Shown here piece after piece: positions 35,652 to 49,075 of a DNA stretch of 64,000 nucleotides. Position numbers and translations under genes: made by a program. Numbering within the stretch: position 1 is the first letter of the stretch; the number at the start of each line of letters is the position of its first letter. This stretch comes from Parus major (Eukaryota > Chordata > Aves > Passeriformes > Paridae), in NCBI RefSeq assembly GCF_001522545.3, contig NC_031774.1, positions 21,184,370-21,248,369 of the forward strand, in the 5' to 3' direction. The notes beneath the pieces were generated by a model that searched no databases, was not told the DNA's origin, and saw only the letters and a program-made list of their open reading frames with translations.

Positions 35652-38582
35652 GGCCCGCCCCGTCCCCGCCGCCCCCGGAGGAGCGGCCGCTCCCGGCACA
35701 GCGGGAGCCGGGGACCGCACGGCCCCCGCCCGGCACCGGCAGCAGCGGCGCTGTCCCGCGGGCGAGCGGCGGCGGCCGCGGGTGGCCTGGGAGCAGAGCT
35801 GTGCTGGGCTGTGAGCGAAGCGCCCTGCCGAGAGCGGCGGGCGAACGGCGGAGCGGCGCGAAACTTGTGCCGAGCCCGTCTGCTGCGGCAGCTCGGCCCT
35901 CCTCGGTCCCGGAACGCGCTCAGGAAGGGGCTGAAGCACGAGTGGCCCTCCCTGTGGAGGGGGTGACAGTGGCGGTGGTAGGGAGGGGTGGCGGCAGCAT
36001 TTAGCTGGCATCCCCGAAATACAGGAGTGCTGTGGAAGTACAGCAGAGGCTGTTACCAGGGTGTTTTCAGCGCTACGCTGCTCTAACTTTTTTCAGTACT
36101 TCGATTCCTGGTCATAGAAGCCACGCTGGAAAAAGACAGTTTCTTCCGTCTGAGTCTGCCACTGCCACTGTGGCCTTTAAATAATGATGAGGGGATGGAA
36201 ACGGTTTCTCTGCTGGTGTAACAGATCAGGCCAAGGGAATTTTCAAATCCATTACCGGAAAAATCATTGTAAAGGGCAAGTCCTGTGCTTGATTGGGAAT
36301 TAATAAGGTGGGCCACAAAAATAATTGTAGCGTGTAAGAGGTGTGAGTTTAAGATAAGATGACAGTTTAAAAGGCTGCAAAAGGTACTTCTTTCCCTCAA
36401 GGGGAGTAGGAGGGCATCAAGTGCTCAGCTGCTGCGGCTGCTTCCAGGTGTCAGACCTGTAGGCAGAGCAGCCCTGCAACAAGCTGTTTGGTTGCTGGGC
36501 TTATGACTGTGCTCCCCCACAACCTCTGCTTCGGACAGCACAGATCATACGTGAACATATGTCTGGGTAGTTGAATGTCTGCTTGTGTGACACACCAGTA
36601 AACCAGCACTGCTACTTGCAGCATACATAATGCCAGAGCATGTAATGAGTCCTGTGTGCACAGGCTCAAAGTGCAGCAGACGTGCCTTGGTTAAGTTACA
36701 GGTTTACTTACAAATAACTAAGGCCCAGGTCTTCCTTTCAGCTGGAGAAATGTTATACCTGTTAAAGATGTGGCTGGCACAGGACACCCAAACCTTTGAT
36801 TTTCTAATATTTGTTTTGCATATATTACTGCATTATCTGTTGCCTGCTGACTTGTGGTGCATCACAGAAGTCTTAGTGGCCACTTGAGTTTGTTTTGCAT
36901 TGTTTCAAACATGGCAGTTTGCAGTGCTTGAGCCAAATGCCAGCTTATCAGCTGGAACCACAAACTGTAATCAGCAGATCTTCCTACAGTCACATCCTCA
37001 AACATCCAGAGAACTGCAGTGCAAATGTCCTCTGTCACTGTTTTGTACAAGTGTGGTCAGCAGTGGGCCACGGTATGTGGCCAACGGTTGCTCACAGAAG
37101 TTGTTTTATCTCTGTCAAGATTGTGGTCTTCAAGGCAAGGAAGAAGAGGAGCACTGGCAGCACAGCTAAATTCTGTGTTTATTGCTCTGCTCTAAAGTGG
37201 AAGTATTGCTGCAGTGCCAAGGAGAATGGAGAAGTGAGGGTGGTGATGCCTGCTGTCAGGCAAGACATGTGGCCATCATGAGTTAGCTGTTGTGTGTGCA
37301 GCTGATGCAGGTGAGATGCTGCTTTATTGGGACAGCTGCTGTAGTCTCCAGCTGAAAAGAGGAGAGGTTGTCTTAGTCTGAATAAGCAATGGGGTGCTTT
37401 CCCCTGAAGTACATTATGGCTAGGCAGGCTCTCTGTTTACTCTTATGGAAAGGAGGATGGAGGCACTACTGCAGATGTGTTGAGTCACCTTGAGAATTAG
37501 GAAATTATTAAGTCATACTGTAGGAAGAAGTGCATTTCCATTTTTTCTGATATTTAAAAAAAGAAGTGGTTTTGATGGTAATTGGCTGCTGTAGCTACCG
37601 GGTCAGTGTATGCTTTTTAGTGCACAACTGGAGAGCAACTTCATAAAAACCCTAAAACACAAGTCCTTTTGGAAGGACTTCTTGCTAACCTTCAACTCTT
37701 CTGCATGTCTGAAATTGAGTTGCAAATTCTTTCCTTTTTTTCTCAGAGGTTTTTTTTGACTGCTTCTATCTATGCTTGGTCTAATTTACTGGCATTTAGA
37801 AGGAGGGGATGTGAGGAGGAGGAACAACTACGTGAGCTGATAATGTCCTGTGGGAAAATTAGGTTTGTACTACTTGAGGTAGCACTTCTTTTGACAAAAA
37901 GTTAGTTTTTCTATGGTCATTATTATGTGTGAAGGTCTGTAGGCAGCTTTTCTGGTTTTCTCTCCATATAACTTGCATCTGGCTTGATTTTTGGGTACTG
38001 TACAGTGAAGTACAGTATGGAAGTTGGGTGTATGTCTCAGTGTGAGATGGGTGCATCTTGAGAGACTATACAGTGGAAACTCCTGGGTTGAATGTTCTAC
38101 TTTCAGTGTGCTTCACAAGTTGGTAAAAGAAGATAGTAACAGCTCCTGTGATTGAAAAACAATGTAGCTAAATGAAGTACGGACTCATCAGGACCAGGGT
38201 GCCAAGGAGTCATTTTGAATTCACCAAGAATAAAGCGAAGATGTGGCTGTTCCCCTGCCTTCCTCTAGGCAGACAGATGTGTTGGTAGTGCTGATTGTTG
38301 TGATCCATAGTGGTATTTCCTTAGGTTGGATGAGAGTCCCATTCTTCTCCAATTGATGGTAGTGGCAGGCAGCCACCTTGCTTCTCTGCCATTGAAAATT
38401 GGGTGTATTCTGGAGTATAGAGTGTCTGGAGCAGGGAACTGTCTGCTGCTGTTATAGCTCCCATTTGGAGAGTTGCCGTGTCTCCTATTTTAGGAAGCCG
38501 CTGCTTTTTCAGGAAAACATGAAATCGTTTTTCTGCTCCTTCCCTTCAGTAACTTGGTGAAATAAATTCAAAATCCTATTGT

Positions 38583-38660
38583 AATTTAGACTGGGAGGGA
38601 CCTTAGGAGGTTTGTAGTCCAACCTCCTGTTTGGAGCAGGGTCAGCTGTGTAATCAGGCC
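38583..38660 (-). mobile_element. CR1 LINE fragment, inverted
   Basis: 'gagggaccttaggaggtttg' followed by 'tagtccaacctcctgtttgg' and 'agcagggtcagc' is the reverse complement of the CR1 stretch '...accctgctcc..aggaggttggact...aggtccctcc'. It is old and truncated, inside HSD17B12 intron 1. Confidence 0.65.
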
Positions 38661-41600
38661 AATTCAGTACATGCAGATAATCAACTTTGTATATTCAAAA
38701 GACACTGTCAATGCAAGTTGGATTGATCTGGTGCTCTAAAGCATCTAACATCTTGGTTGTGTCAGTACTTGGTTGTGTGGATACTTAAACCTTTTGTTTC
38801 TTTTTTTCCCTGTCTGAACGTGGCAAATATTTTGATGATTAATGTGATTCCGCCCCCCCACCCCAATTTTCTGTAGTTGAAACAATGTGTTAACTGGAAA
38901 TGCAGTTTGTTTTGATTGTGTGATTGGCCATATGACACTTGAAGAAAAGTCCTGCTTTTTTTCAGCCTCACAGTAGTTTAGAAAAGCATCCACTTCTTCC
39001 CCCAGTGCCTTTGATGGAGTCATGGTTGAATAATCATACATTTAGTGGTTACAAGATGTCTGATAGTGGTGATGCTTTCTCACGTGGTGAATACAGCTGT
39101 ACAGTTGTATGTGGGCCAACGAAGGTTTGTGAAGATGAGCTTGCCTTAATTAAGCTTCTTGGAGTTTATTCCTTAACATACAAAATTAACTAAATGTGGG
39201 CAATTTGCTCTAGGTTTCTTAAAAAAGAATTTGTAGGAGGTCATTAATCAGGATGGTGCTCTCAACTGCCTCTAACTTTCTGTAAAACCCTTATTCAGTC
39301 TTAAACCATTTTTTTCCTGTGTAAATATTTAACAAAATTTAACAAAAACTTCTTAGAACAGCAGCAAAGCTGGGTGAACTTTCTTGTTGGCTTCTTTTGC
39401 TTAACAAGGGCTATACATAGTTCAGCATCTAAAAGTAGCAACTTGTGCACCACTGAGGGAGGCATGAAAAATGTGAGTAACTGGGTACATGAGTAGTGGA
39501 GTAGATACTTCTTCGTGTCGGTACAGTCAGGTCTTTTAAAGATGAAGAATACGGCAGCAATTCTCAAACTCTTGTTGACTAGTAAGTTGAGATAATAACA
39601 AGCTCTATAAATTAGACCTTACTGATTATAGTATTCAATTAATAAGATGTGATGCTTATGTCAAGATGAAGAAATCTAAGAAGAGGACTAGCTGGATTTT
39701 GTGTTTGTAAATGGTTTGAGTTAGATTCCATCTGTAAACTGGTGCTTTCTGTGGTCCCTAGAAATGGTGCCTTATGAAACAGACCCTGATCCTTAATGAA
39801 ATAAGTCATATGGTAAAATATTTTAGTTGCAATATAAGAACTCCATACAGAGGACATTCACTTCAGTGCTATCAGGTGCTAACTTGTTGATGACTTTGAG
39901 CAGCTTTTGCAATCAGTGTCGTTTTTCAGACTCCTTAGCATTGTGAAATAGTTGATACCTTAAAGCTTCTTAGTCTTCTGCAAGCAAGTTTCAGTCCCGA
40001 TTGCACAAGAAAATGCAGTCTTGCTTTGCAGGTGTTTCACAATGTGCAGTGACAAATAGTTGACAAACCATGTCACAAGTCACTGTTGCAGATTTAAATG
40101 CCACCCTGGAGCAATGTGTGATGAGGGTGTAGTTAGTGGGGAGATGGAGGGGAAGAGAGTTTCAGCCTCTCTGAGTATTACTTTCCCTGCAGGATGTGAG
40201 CTCTGCCCAACTCCCCATCTTCCCTGTGCACTGTGCTTGGCTGGTGTGTGCAGAGCTTTGGAGGCAGCTTCTGATTATCTCTTATTCTTTAGCTGAACCA
40301 CTTATTAGGGATTTGGATTTATCAACTTCAGCACTTCAGATCCATGGTGAAGGTTTTCTGGCCTTGTTCTCAATTCTGGACGCTACCCTTGTATGAAATA
40401 AAGCATGGCACTTGTTAACTTGAAAAGTAATGTTAAGAATGTGTGAAAATATGCTAGTTTGCTTGAAAACTAACTTGTTTAGACACCAAGTTCAATAGTG
40501 ACAGCTCAAGTGAAATGTGCAGACTGAACTCAGAGCATATTTTGTTTTCTGGTATGGCTATTTGCAAACCACTTCTGAGGGGTTACTGCACTGAGGAGTG
40601 GCTCAGAGAGAATTCTGATGCAAATGTCCCATCTGTACTTTCCCTGAGTACTGTGCTCCAACCCTGTATGGCTTTTTCTTTACCTATTTGCCATGTAATA
40701 CTTCCAAGTATCCATCCTAAATTTTGTCTAGTAAAAATTTAGCTGTCTGCCTTCATAGCTTGTAATTTAGGAGACTTCTGTCAGTGTATCCCTTCAGTTT
40801 TGTTGGACTAAGGAAATGATGCTCTTCCAGAGCAGTCCAGGAGAAGTGGGATCTCTGACCTGTTTCTCTAGACTTGCAGCTCATGCTGTGTGATGTTTGA
40901 GGGGGCTGTAACTCCTTGAGAGACCTTGCAGCTCTTGTTGAGTCAGGAAGGCTCTTTAGTATTTTTTAAATAGGCTACTGCTATTAACATACCCTAAAAT
41001 CAGTCCTGCTTCCTAGACAGTATAAAGTAATGAACCATGCTCTGCTGTTTTCTACATTTTTTCTCTCTTTCTGGTGCTTGCTTACTTCTTTCAGGTGTTT
41101 CCATTTGCGCATGATGTTACTGACTATTTAAAACCTCTACTTAGTCGGATTGCACAACACTGCACTAGGTGCTTCTTTTTGCACTCTCTGGTCAGAAGAG
41201 TAGAGGGAGAGTGACTGCTCAGAGTCCAGAGGTCCTGAGTCCTGGTTCTGCTGTGTCCTTGCTGATGGACTTCAGCCTTCCCCTTCTGGCTCATGCCAGC
41301 ACACTAAATGTGTGTGTATGGGTACCACCAGCCTCAGCATCAACCAAGCCTTGTAATCTACAGCTCTGCAGTTAGATTCAGAATATGAGCAGACTTTGCC
41401 ATGTTTAGCTGCAGGAGCAGAGAGATGTATATGGAGGAGGGTTAAATGCTGCAGTATGGTTTCTCCATCTGCAAAAAACCTCAAAAAACAGATAATGAGT
41501 GGAGGACAGATGTTTGCATTAAGGTGAAAAGAATACCCATCTCTGATAAACAGCATGAGAGGGAAATGCTTAACAATTTATTAGCCTGGAGATGAATAGC

Positions 41601-44600
41601 TGTGATTCAAGCTAGCTCATTCATTCTCCCAGTCTTCTGTGTGTTTTAAGGTAGGAGTACCTGTAATGGAAACTGTTACTTAAAACTAGAGAATTTATAC
41701 AAGGATGTAATCTAGAGTGGTATCTTGCTCCAGTTTCTTTGGTTTGCTCTTTTGTCCAGTGTGCTTCCCTCACTTTGGGACTGTCAGGAGGCTTGGCCTG
41801 AGGGTCGGAGGGCAGAGCTGAGAGTGTCCTTTGGAAAAACTGCAGTAGTTCTCCACCTAGGAATTATTTTTTGGTAGGTGGGTGAAACACGTTGTTCTTG
41901 GTCTTGTGAATATATTAATTCCTAATCCATAGGGTGATGATGACCATCTCTGCTATGGAAGGGATAACAGTAAGAAAGTGTCTTTCCTGACTATTCTAAT
42001 AGAAATGCCAAATGTGGTTCTTTAGGCCTGTATATGAACACAAACGTGGGAAAAACCACTCTAACTAGTAGGTAAAGCACCCATTTGTTTTGCTTGCATA
42101 GTTTCATCACTTATGTAAGTTGCTGCTTCTAGCTTCAGATGACTTCTGGTGCTGACTTACTGATAAGTTTAAGAAAACCTGGTTCTTAGAGAAAAGCAAG
42201 AGATTTTTCAGGTTGAGTACATTAATATCTGGAAATGCTAGAATTAGGGCAATTCAACTTTCTTCTCCTGTAGTACATTTAATTGCACAAAAGAACTCTA
42301 CTTTAAATCTGCTATTTTTTGACTCCTGATTTAACTTTAAAATAACATATTGTTTTTCAAATCTTTGCAAGTTCCCAGATTCCTGGAATTAAAGTCTAGA
42401 GCAGTGCGCCATCACCCACTGGGTGAGTCATTAGCAGTGCTGAAATCCTGTTCCACAAAATAAGCGTCTCCAGCTCACATGGGAAGAGAGCTATATGCAA
42501 AATTTCCTACTGAGCTTCTAATTCACTCCATTTCCCTCAGCAGCAGATGGTGACACCTAAAAGCCTGGGGTTTGGTTGTAGGTTTTGAAAGAAACCTCTT
42601 GTTTAGCAGTTCTTAAAAGTGGAGTGGAGATGTCCAGAAGCTGAGCCTCAGTGAAAGTGGTGCCTGTCCCATTGTTTTTTCTACTTATTTTCCAATTTTT
42701 GTTACCCTCCCTGCTTCTTTCTCCCCTGAGGGTTCTCTTGGGTTTCTCTCACGATTCAGTTGCTTGTCAGTGGTGGGAGACAGCTGGGTGGCTCAGGTTC
42801 AGGCATGGTCTGTGTACGTGCAGAACTTGCTGTCTACTTGGCTGTACAGGTTTGGTTTTGGTTGCATGTTTGCTTTTTCTGTTTTTTACACCTCCCTTCT
42901 ATTTTGTCCTCTTAAGCAATTGTGAGCCACATGTTCTTGAAGGGTGTATTACATCAGTCATGCCAGAGGGACAGCTCTGTCTCCACTTCTTGAGGAGCTC
43001 TGTACTTAACTAGACAAAGAAGAGCAGACTTGAGGAGCTCAGCTCTAGGACTGTTAATCACTACAGTTTTTCCAAAAGATTTTGTGGGTGTTAGAAGGCA
43101 ACCACAGAAGCAGAAAGGGAGAAAAGCTGTAGTGAGAGAAGAGGAATGGGAGGTGATAAGCTCAATGGGACAAAGGTTTTTGTTGCTGATGGGACGAAAC
43201 TGTTGTGCATAGACTAAAGAGTCTGGTCTCCTTACAAGGCATCTAGTCCCTGCTTTTAGATAGAGAGGTTTGTGGATGTGTGTGAGGTTACATATAGATA
43301 CAGAAAGCAGGAGGCAGAGAACTATTTCTATTTCTGCAGCTGCTGCTACCCAACCAACACTTGCTTATGCTTTCATTCTGCTCTTCCCTACATTCTACTT
43401 CACCACTGGATCCTTGTTCAGCTTTCACATTCCTCATCTGTGACTGGCTGATTTGTTTTTCCAAAACTCTTCCATCATTCTGAAGTCTCTGGAAGATCTG
43501 TTTCCCATAGGCTTCTGCCCCTTTGCTCCCTTCCCCAAGATTCTTATCCTGCCAGCAAAGGTGATTTAATCTATAAACTTGTCATTCTCTATTATTTTGC
43601 ATAAATATTTTTTTCTTCAAAAAGGTGTACATACCAAGTATTCCTGCTGTCTTAGTCTCATCAGCCAAAGAGCCCTCCATCCCCAGAGTGTGGATTCAGT
43701 ATGGCTCACGAGTCAGATCTCTAACAGGAGGGAGAAGCAGCAAGGATAGAGCAGTAAAGGATCACTGCACTGCTGGAAGAAGCTGCTACTCAGTCTGTAG
43801 TTGAACAAGGCATTAGAGTAAGGATGTTTGCTGTTTGTTCCTGCCCTCAGTTGTCCTGCGTGTCCAACCCAGTGTATACCTGGCATGGCAGATAGGGATG
43901 TTTTTGCCTATCAGCTTACAGGTGTGCTTCCAGGCAAGTTACCCATCCTGATATAAACTCTTTCCCTAAGTCTTTTTGTCCTGATAGACCCAGATCTATG
44001 GCAAGACTTTTGGGGCTCCTCAGCTTTGTGTTTGTTCCTAGATTTTGATCTAGAGCACTCCATTTGGTGGACTGGCTCTTCACCTTGGGTGTTCACTCTA
44101 ACCTCCAGAGCCTTGTTCATGTTTCTTTGCACCGGAATCAGTTTGCTGATGCTCACATGGTGTCAGTTTACAAATGAGATGCATTTGGTCACAAGAGTGA
44201 GTGTGTGTTTTTACATCATGGCTTTCTGATGTAAAAGTTTGGTGTGGAGAGAGAAAGTGGATGGAGGGTTCTTATCTTGCTGTTTTCCTCCTTACACTGG
44301 CACTGAGGCTGGTCTTTTTGTGTGGTGATCTGGTTAAGGAGTGTGCCCTGCAGAAAATTAGTCCCTTGGGGCTATTTATGCTCCATAGACTGCTTTGGTC
44401 ATATGAATTCCAGTGCTGATGCAACAGAAGGGAAATTTGGTAGTATTATGGAAGTGTATGTTGAAGATACAGTTGAGCCCAGTGGTCAGCTCGAGTCGCT
44501 CCGAGACCAGGCTGCTGCCAAAAGAATTGCAGCTGCTCTGCTGCTGGCTGGGAGCTCTCACTGCTTCTGTTACATTGCCTCACTCAGTGGGTGGTGGTGG

Positions 44601-46949
44601 TGTTGGTGAGGTCTGCTTGTGTGGCTGACCTCTAACTGTACAAGGAAGACCAACTGCAGTCAGCTGGGTCAGCTTCCTGAGCTGCCTGAAAAGCGGTTGG
44701 CAATCAGATGCTGAGGAAGCAGGTAGGCATGGATGGTTGGGTGATGTCCTGCAGCTAAGCTGCCTGAAACTGAGCCTGAAATTGCAGGAGGAGCCTGTTG
44801 TCAGTTCTATTGCTTGGTCCCATCTTGATGGACTGTTCCAAAGTTTTGTTTTACTTGGTTCTTTTGTGGGTCAAGATGGGTGGCACGTACCTCTTGTGTG
44901 TTTGAGAGGATTGTTTATGTGTTGCAGGGTATGATTTTAGTCCCTGCTAACAGGTTTTAACTAGCTCCTTTCCTTTTCAAAGACTATGATAATGGTGTTG
45001 TATTGGTTTGATAGCTAAGTTTTTATTAATTTTAAGAAATACACCTCTTTGTAATTCTTTCTATAATAGTTTATGGTATTGTTCTTCCTGTAACCTTGTC
45101 CCTGGGGACAGGCTGGTTGTACTTGGCTGTGTTTCAAACTCTTAATCTGGTAACCAAATTCTTGATGTTTTAAAGTGTTTGGAAATGATGGGGTAGGAAT
45201 CTGTTAATCTGAAAGTCTTTATAAGCCAAGAAATTTTAGTAAAATTTAGTAAAATGAAAAAGGTGGATTTTCAATCTGCTAGCTATGCAGAATTTTGGTA
45301 GTATTTCATCCCAGCTGGATTTGTCACTTAGTTGCTGTTGCTGGTTGTGGTTAAATCAAAGTGTAGAGTTTCTGATGTAAAACATTGCCTTGACAACATA
45401 TGAAAATAATGCATTTGTTCAGAAAAATGTGTAATGTTCCAGCATAGACTAGCTTGTTTCAGTCACCGTTAGTAAGCTTTCGATTGAAACTGTTTCTTGT
45501 GCACTAACCTAGAATTAGTCTCCTCAAACATACTTCCAGCACAAATTATTTACTAAGTGAAGAAGCAGATTTGAGTAAAAATATATCTTTTTTTTATAAA
45601 TGCATATTGTTTTAAAGTTGCCCTTACTGTAGAAGTTAGTTTATATATTCATTTTAAAGCTTTACTTGGGGGGAATTACTGCTGTGGGGATGCATGTAAG
45701 TAAGGGATGCTTATTAAAACTTACAATGCCCTGTGTGGTACTGTATACACATATTCTTACTAGCTGGATTTTCTGCCATCTGAAATTTGCTGTTATTCCT
45801 AAATCTTGGAGCAGTGATCCTGTTCTTAAAGAGCTTTTTTTTTTTTTTTTCTCCTTCTCTTCTTTAAGGAGTCTTAGTTCTTAGATGCAAGCTACTTTGT
45901 CTAGCCACAATGGCCATTTTCAGCAGGAATGATGCACCTAAATTCACTGCTGTGAGAGTTTGCATGTGCAGTGGGCTGCTCGGCCTCTAACCAGGCTATG
46001 CTGTGCCCAGCTGGCCTATGTTTGTCCTGGTGTGCATGTGTCCTGGAGCTTGTGGGACAGCAGTGTTTTGGTGAGGTGCCACTGGCTGAATGTGTGGTAG
46101 GAGAGGTTTACAGGACCTGAAGGAGAGCAGCAGAAATCCTGGAATGGGTACCATTGGGGGGGGAACTTTATTAAATTTTGAGGGGTCTTTTGAGAGGCTA
46201 TAAGGACCTGTGGATAATAAAGCTGTTTGGTCAGTCTGGTTCTGATCAGTGAACTAAAGGTGCCAAGATCAGTCTACACAGATATGTTAAGAGCAGCCTC
46301 CATTGCTTTCTCTGGTGTCGGACTTCTAAAGTAGGGTTTTCTCTTGGACCAAAGAGAGAAGTTAAATTGCTGGCCCCTAGTCCCACTCAGAAAGGAGCTG
46401 GGGAAACACTAGTGAAAACCTTTTCTGCTGTGGAACCTATAAAGTTGTCTAAATCAAGGAGTCCTTGAAAAGTTGGGATAGGAGGGCTGCAAGAATGGGA
46501 TGTCAAACAAGGAAGGAAAGCAGCAAGTAGAAGATAGGGCAGGAGGTACCTGAAGTCAAACAGGGAGCCTGAGGGGTACAACCTATTGAGCATGCTGCTT
46601 TCCAGAGCATTCTGGAAATTGGTGAAGGTTGTTCTCCCTTTATAGCATTGCATCTGTGGATAGGGAATGTTGCTGAAAATTCCTCTTTTTTTTCCCAGCC
46701 GTGGCTGCAGGTTTGCTCGTTTGGGACACGCTGAAGAGTCCTGTCACCACTTGCTTGAGTGGACTCTGTAAATGAAAAGGGCGTTGGGGAGATTGCAATG
46801 AAGACCTTGGAAGGAGGTTGTAGTGGACCTTGACAGGGAAGTGCTGTATCTTTGGTTTAACTCTCCATAGAAGTCTCCACTTGGTCAGGGACAAAGTGCA
46901 TGTTAAAGACAAGGTGAATAGTGCTGTTCTTATGCCAGTGTTCCCTGAT

Positions 46950-48250
46950 GGAGCCGGACCTCAGCGGGACCTGAAATCCATGCGTGTTGTTGGTTGGCCC
47001 GGAGGTCCTTCCCTCTGCCGGGTGTGCCCTGCTGCTTTGTGCTTGGGACAGGAGCGCGCAGGGCTGCTGGCCACGAGCTAAGGGCGAGTTCTCTGCTGCG
47101 GGCGGATCCTGTGAAGGCCGGCTGCGGGGACCCGAGGGGCAGGCGGCAGCGAGGGATGCGGGGAATGCTCTGGGTTGGGCCTCAGCCCAGCTTGGGCTGG
47201 GCGCGCTGGTCCTTTTGGAAGGCAGGCGCTCGGGCAGTGCCGGCTACTGGCCGGGAGCGAGGATCCAGCAGCCCGGGATCGAGCAGCGTGCTTGGTATCA
47301 GGGGCTGCTCGCATCCTGCGCCGTGACGCGGGCGTGCTGGTATCAGTGTTCGGGAATAGGACGTGCTCCTGGCACGCCGGGCCGTGCCTCACGCGTGGGC
47401 GCGGAGCAGCGGCTGCAGGGCGCCAGCGCCCCCGGGCCGTCCGTCCGTCCGCCTGTCCGCCCCCGCCCGCCCGGCGCGGCGCAGCAGCGCCCCCTGCCGG
47501 CCCGCACGGCGTGCCGGAGGTGCGGGCGCTCGGGGCCGGCCTCCCGGCGGGACCGACCCCGCTCCGCGCTGCCTCCGGTGGGTGGCGGGGGAAGCCCACC
47601 CCGCTCCCGGGGGAGCCGCTGCCCGCGGAGAAAGGCCGGCCCCGCCAAGGGTTAATGCCGCCTCACCTCAGCCGCCCCGGCCGCGGCGGGAGGGGGCGGA
47701 GGAGGAGGAGTGGTGCCGTCACTGCGGCGGCTCCCGCGCCGTTACCTAACCGGTGACATAACGCGCTTCCTCCGCTCCGCTTAAGAAGCGCCTGGGGCCG
47801 TCACGGGGCCCGGCAGACCCTGCGGGGCGGTGGTGGGGGCAGTCGGTGTGACCCCTGCCGGGAGCGCTCGGCTTCCTCCGCCCTCATTGCCGCTCCTCCC
47901 GGGACGCCCTGGCTTCCCGCCCGGAGGGGCAGCGGGGCTGCCCCGTCCGAGAGCCGGGCGGTGGTCGGGGAGCGCTCCCCGTGTCCTCCTCCCGAGGTTT
48001 CCCGGGAGGGCAGGGGATCGGCGGGGCCGCCGCTCGCCGCCGCTCCGTGGGAGCTGCCATCCCGGGCCCGGGGATGCGCGGCCGCCTCGCGTGCCAGGGA
48101 TCCTGCCAGGGACACTGGCTGGTCCACGTGCGGCCGGGGGGGCCGGGACAGCCTGCGCCAGCCCAGGCAGTGACCGCAGGCGCTTCCTCTGCCTCCCTGC
48201 TCTGCCAGCGAGAAGAAAGTGCACCCAATCAATCGTAGCTGAAACATTTA
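46950..48250. promoter_or_regulatory. Intronic orphan CpG island
   Basis: About 1.3 kb of dense CpG lies about 12 kb into HSD17B12 intron 1. It contains Sp1-type GGGCGG boxes, an ETS-like 'cgcttcctcc' and a minus-strand donor-like GAG|GTGAGG whose exon end would be plus 47667. It may be an alternative promoter of HSD17B12, a promoter of an antisense or sense non-coding RNA, or a separate gene start. The long frames on both strands are Pro/Ala/Arg/Gly-rich and resemble no protein, so I do not call them genes. Confidence 0.6.
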
Positions 48251-48583
48251 AGGAGGCGTGATGGGAGCCTCGTTTCCATGGGAAAATCTGGGGAGTTTTC
48301 CACCGGGGAAATACTGCAAGTTTTCAAGGGCTTGGAGTGAAATATAGAAGGCATCGGTGGGCGTTTCTTTATTTAGAAACGGGAAAGCAAAGGCAGTGTT
48401 GCCCGAGTTCTTCCTTAAATCTTTAAGGCAAACACCTATTGCAAAACAGTGCCGATACGAATAAAACAGTCAAGGATTTCTAGAGCGCTTTAACGTAAGA
48501 GTCTCCCTAATGCTTTATGGTAATTTATCGAGGGCATTTCTCATGAGACAACTGTTGCCTTCTAAGTTGATTAACTTGGGCGT

Positions 48584-48668
48584 NNNNNNNNNNNNNNNNN
48601 NNNNNNNNNNNNNNNNNNNNNNNNNNNNNNNNNNNNNNNNNNNNNNNNNNNNNNNNNNNNNNNNNNNN
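48584..48668. other. Assembly gap (85 N)
   Basis: A run of 85 unknown bases lies between two CpG-rich segments. GC-rich or repeat sequence that failed to assemble is the usual cause. The real length may differ from 85. Confidence 1.
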
Positions 48669-48819
48669 GCCGCCGATGGATAGAAATACTTAATTAAACC
48701 GAACGTAATTAAGAGCGTGGGATGGAAGGGACCTCTGTGGAGCAGTAATTACCAAATATTCTCATTCTAGCTAAAACTATATCTATATATTTTAGGGTAA
48801 AAAAAATGCAGCGTGGCGT

Positions 48820-49075
48820 TCAGGTTCGCTCGGTTTCCAGCGGCGCAGGGTGGCCTCTCAGCGCTGCGAGACCCCCTTTTTTATGAATGGTGGGGCTGTG
48901 CTCGATTGAGCAGCCGGGCGCGCTCGCCGCTGCCGCCGGCTGCGGGCAGAGGGCGCTGCCGGGAGCGCGCGGGGCTCGGCGAGGCGCGGCTCGGGCTGCG
49001 CTCCGCCGATGCGGGACGCGAAAGCCAGTTTAAACACAACAGCCCTTCTGTGTTCCCCGCCCGTGCAAAGGTTAG
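48820..49075. other. Second CpG-rich segment, downstream of the gap
   Basis: About 250 bp of CpG-dense sequence lies on the far side of the gap. It may be the edge of the same island as 46.95-48.25 kb, although about 330 bp of ordinary sequence precedes the gap. No gene is recognised in it. Confidence 0.6.

Larger units (their letters stand above)
34300..35960. other. CpG island spanning HSD17B12 promoter, exon 1 and start of intron 1
   Basis: Dense CG dinucleotides and very high G+C run from upstream of the promoter through exon 1 to about 35.96 kb. Composition then drops sharply to AT-rich sequence near 36.0 kb. The long reading frames on both strands here are by-products of composition. 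Confidence 0.85.

Noticed and set aside
34766..36004. 412-codon open frame across HSD17B12 exon 1
   Set aside because: Only 34970-35138 is coding. The frame begins at a GTG in the 5' leader and continues past a strong splice donor into CpG-rich intron.
46984..47756. Frames of 170-220 codons on both strands in the intronic CpG island
   Set aside because: Composition artefacts: overlapping frames on both strands, no family resemblance, no convincing splice structure.
48717..48745. 'gatggaagggacctctgtgg' as an inverted CR1 terminus
   Set aside because: Only a short match, with no continuing CR1 sequence on either side.
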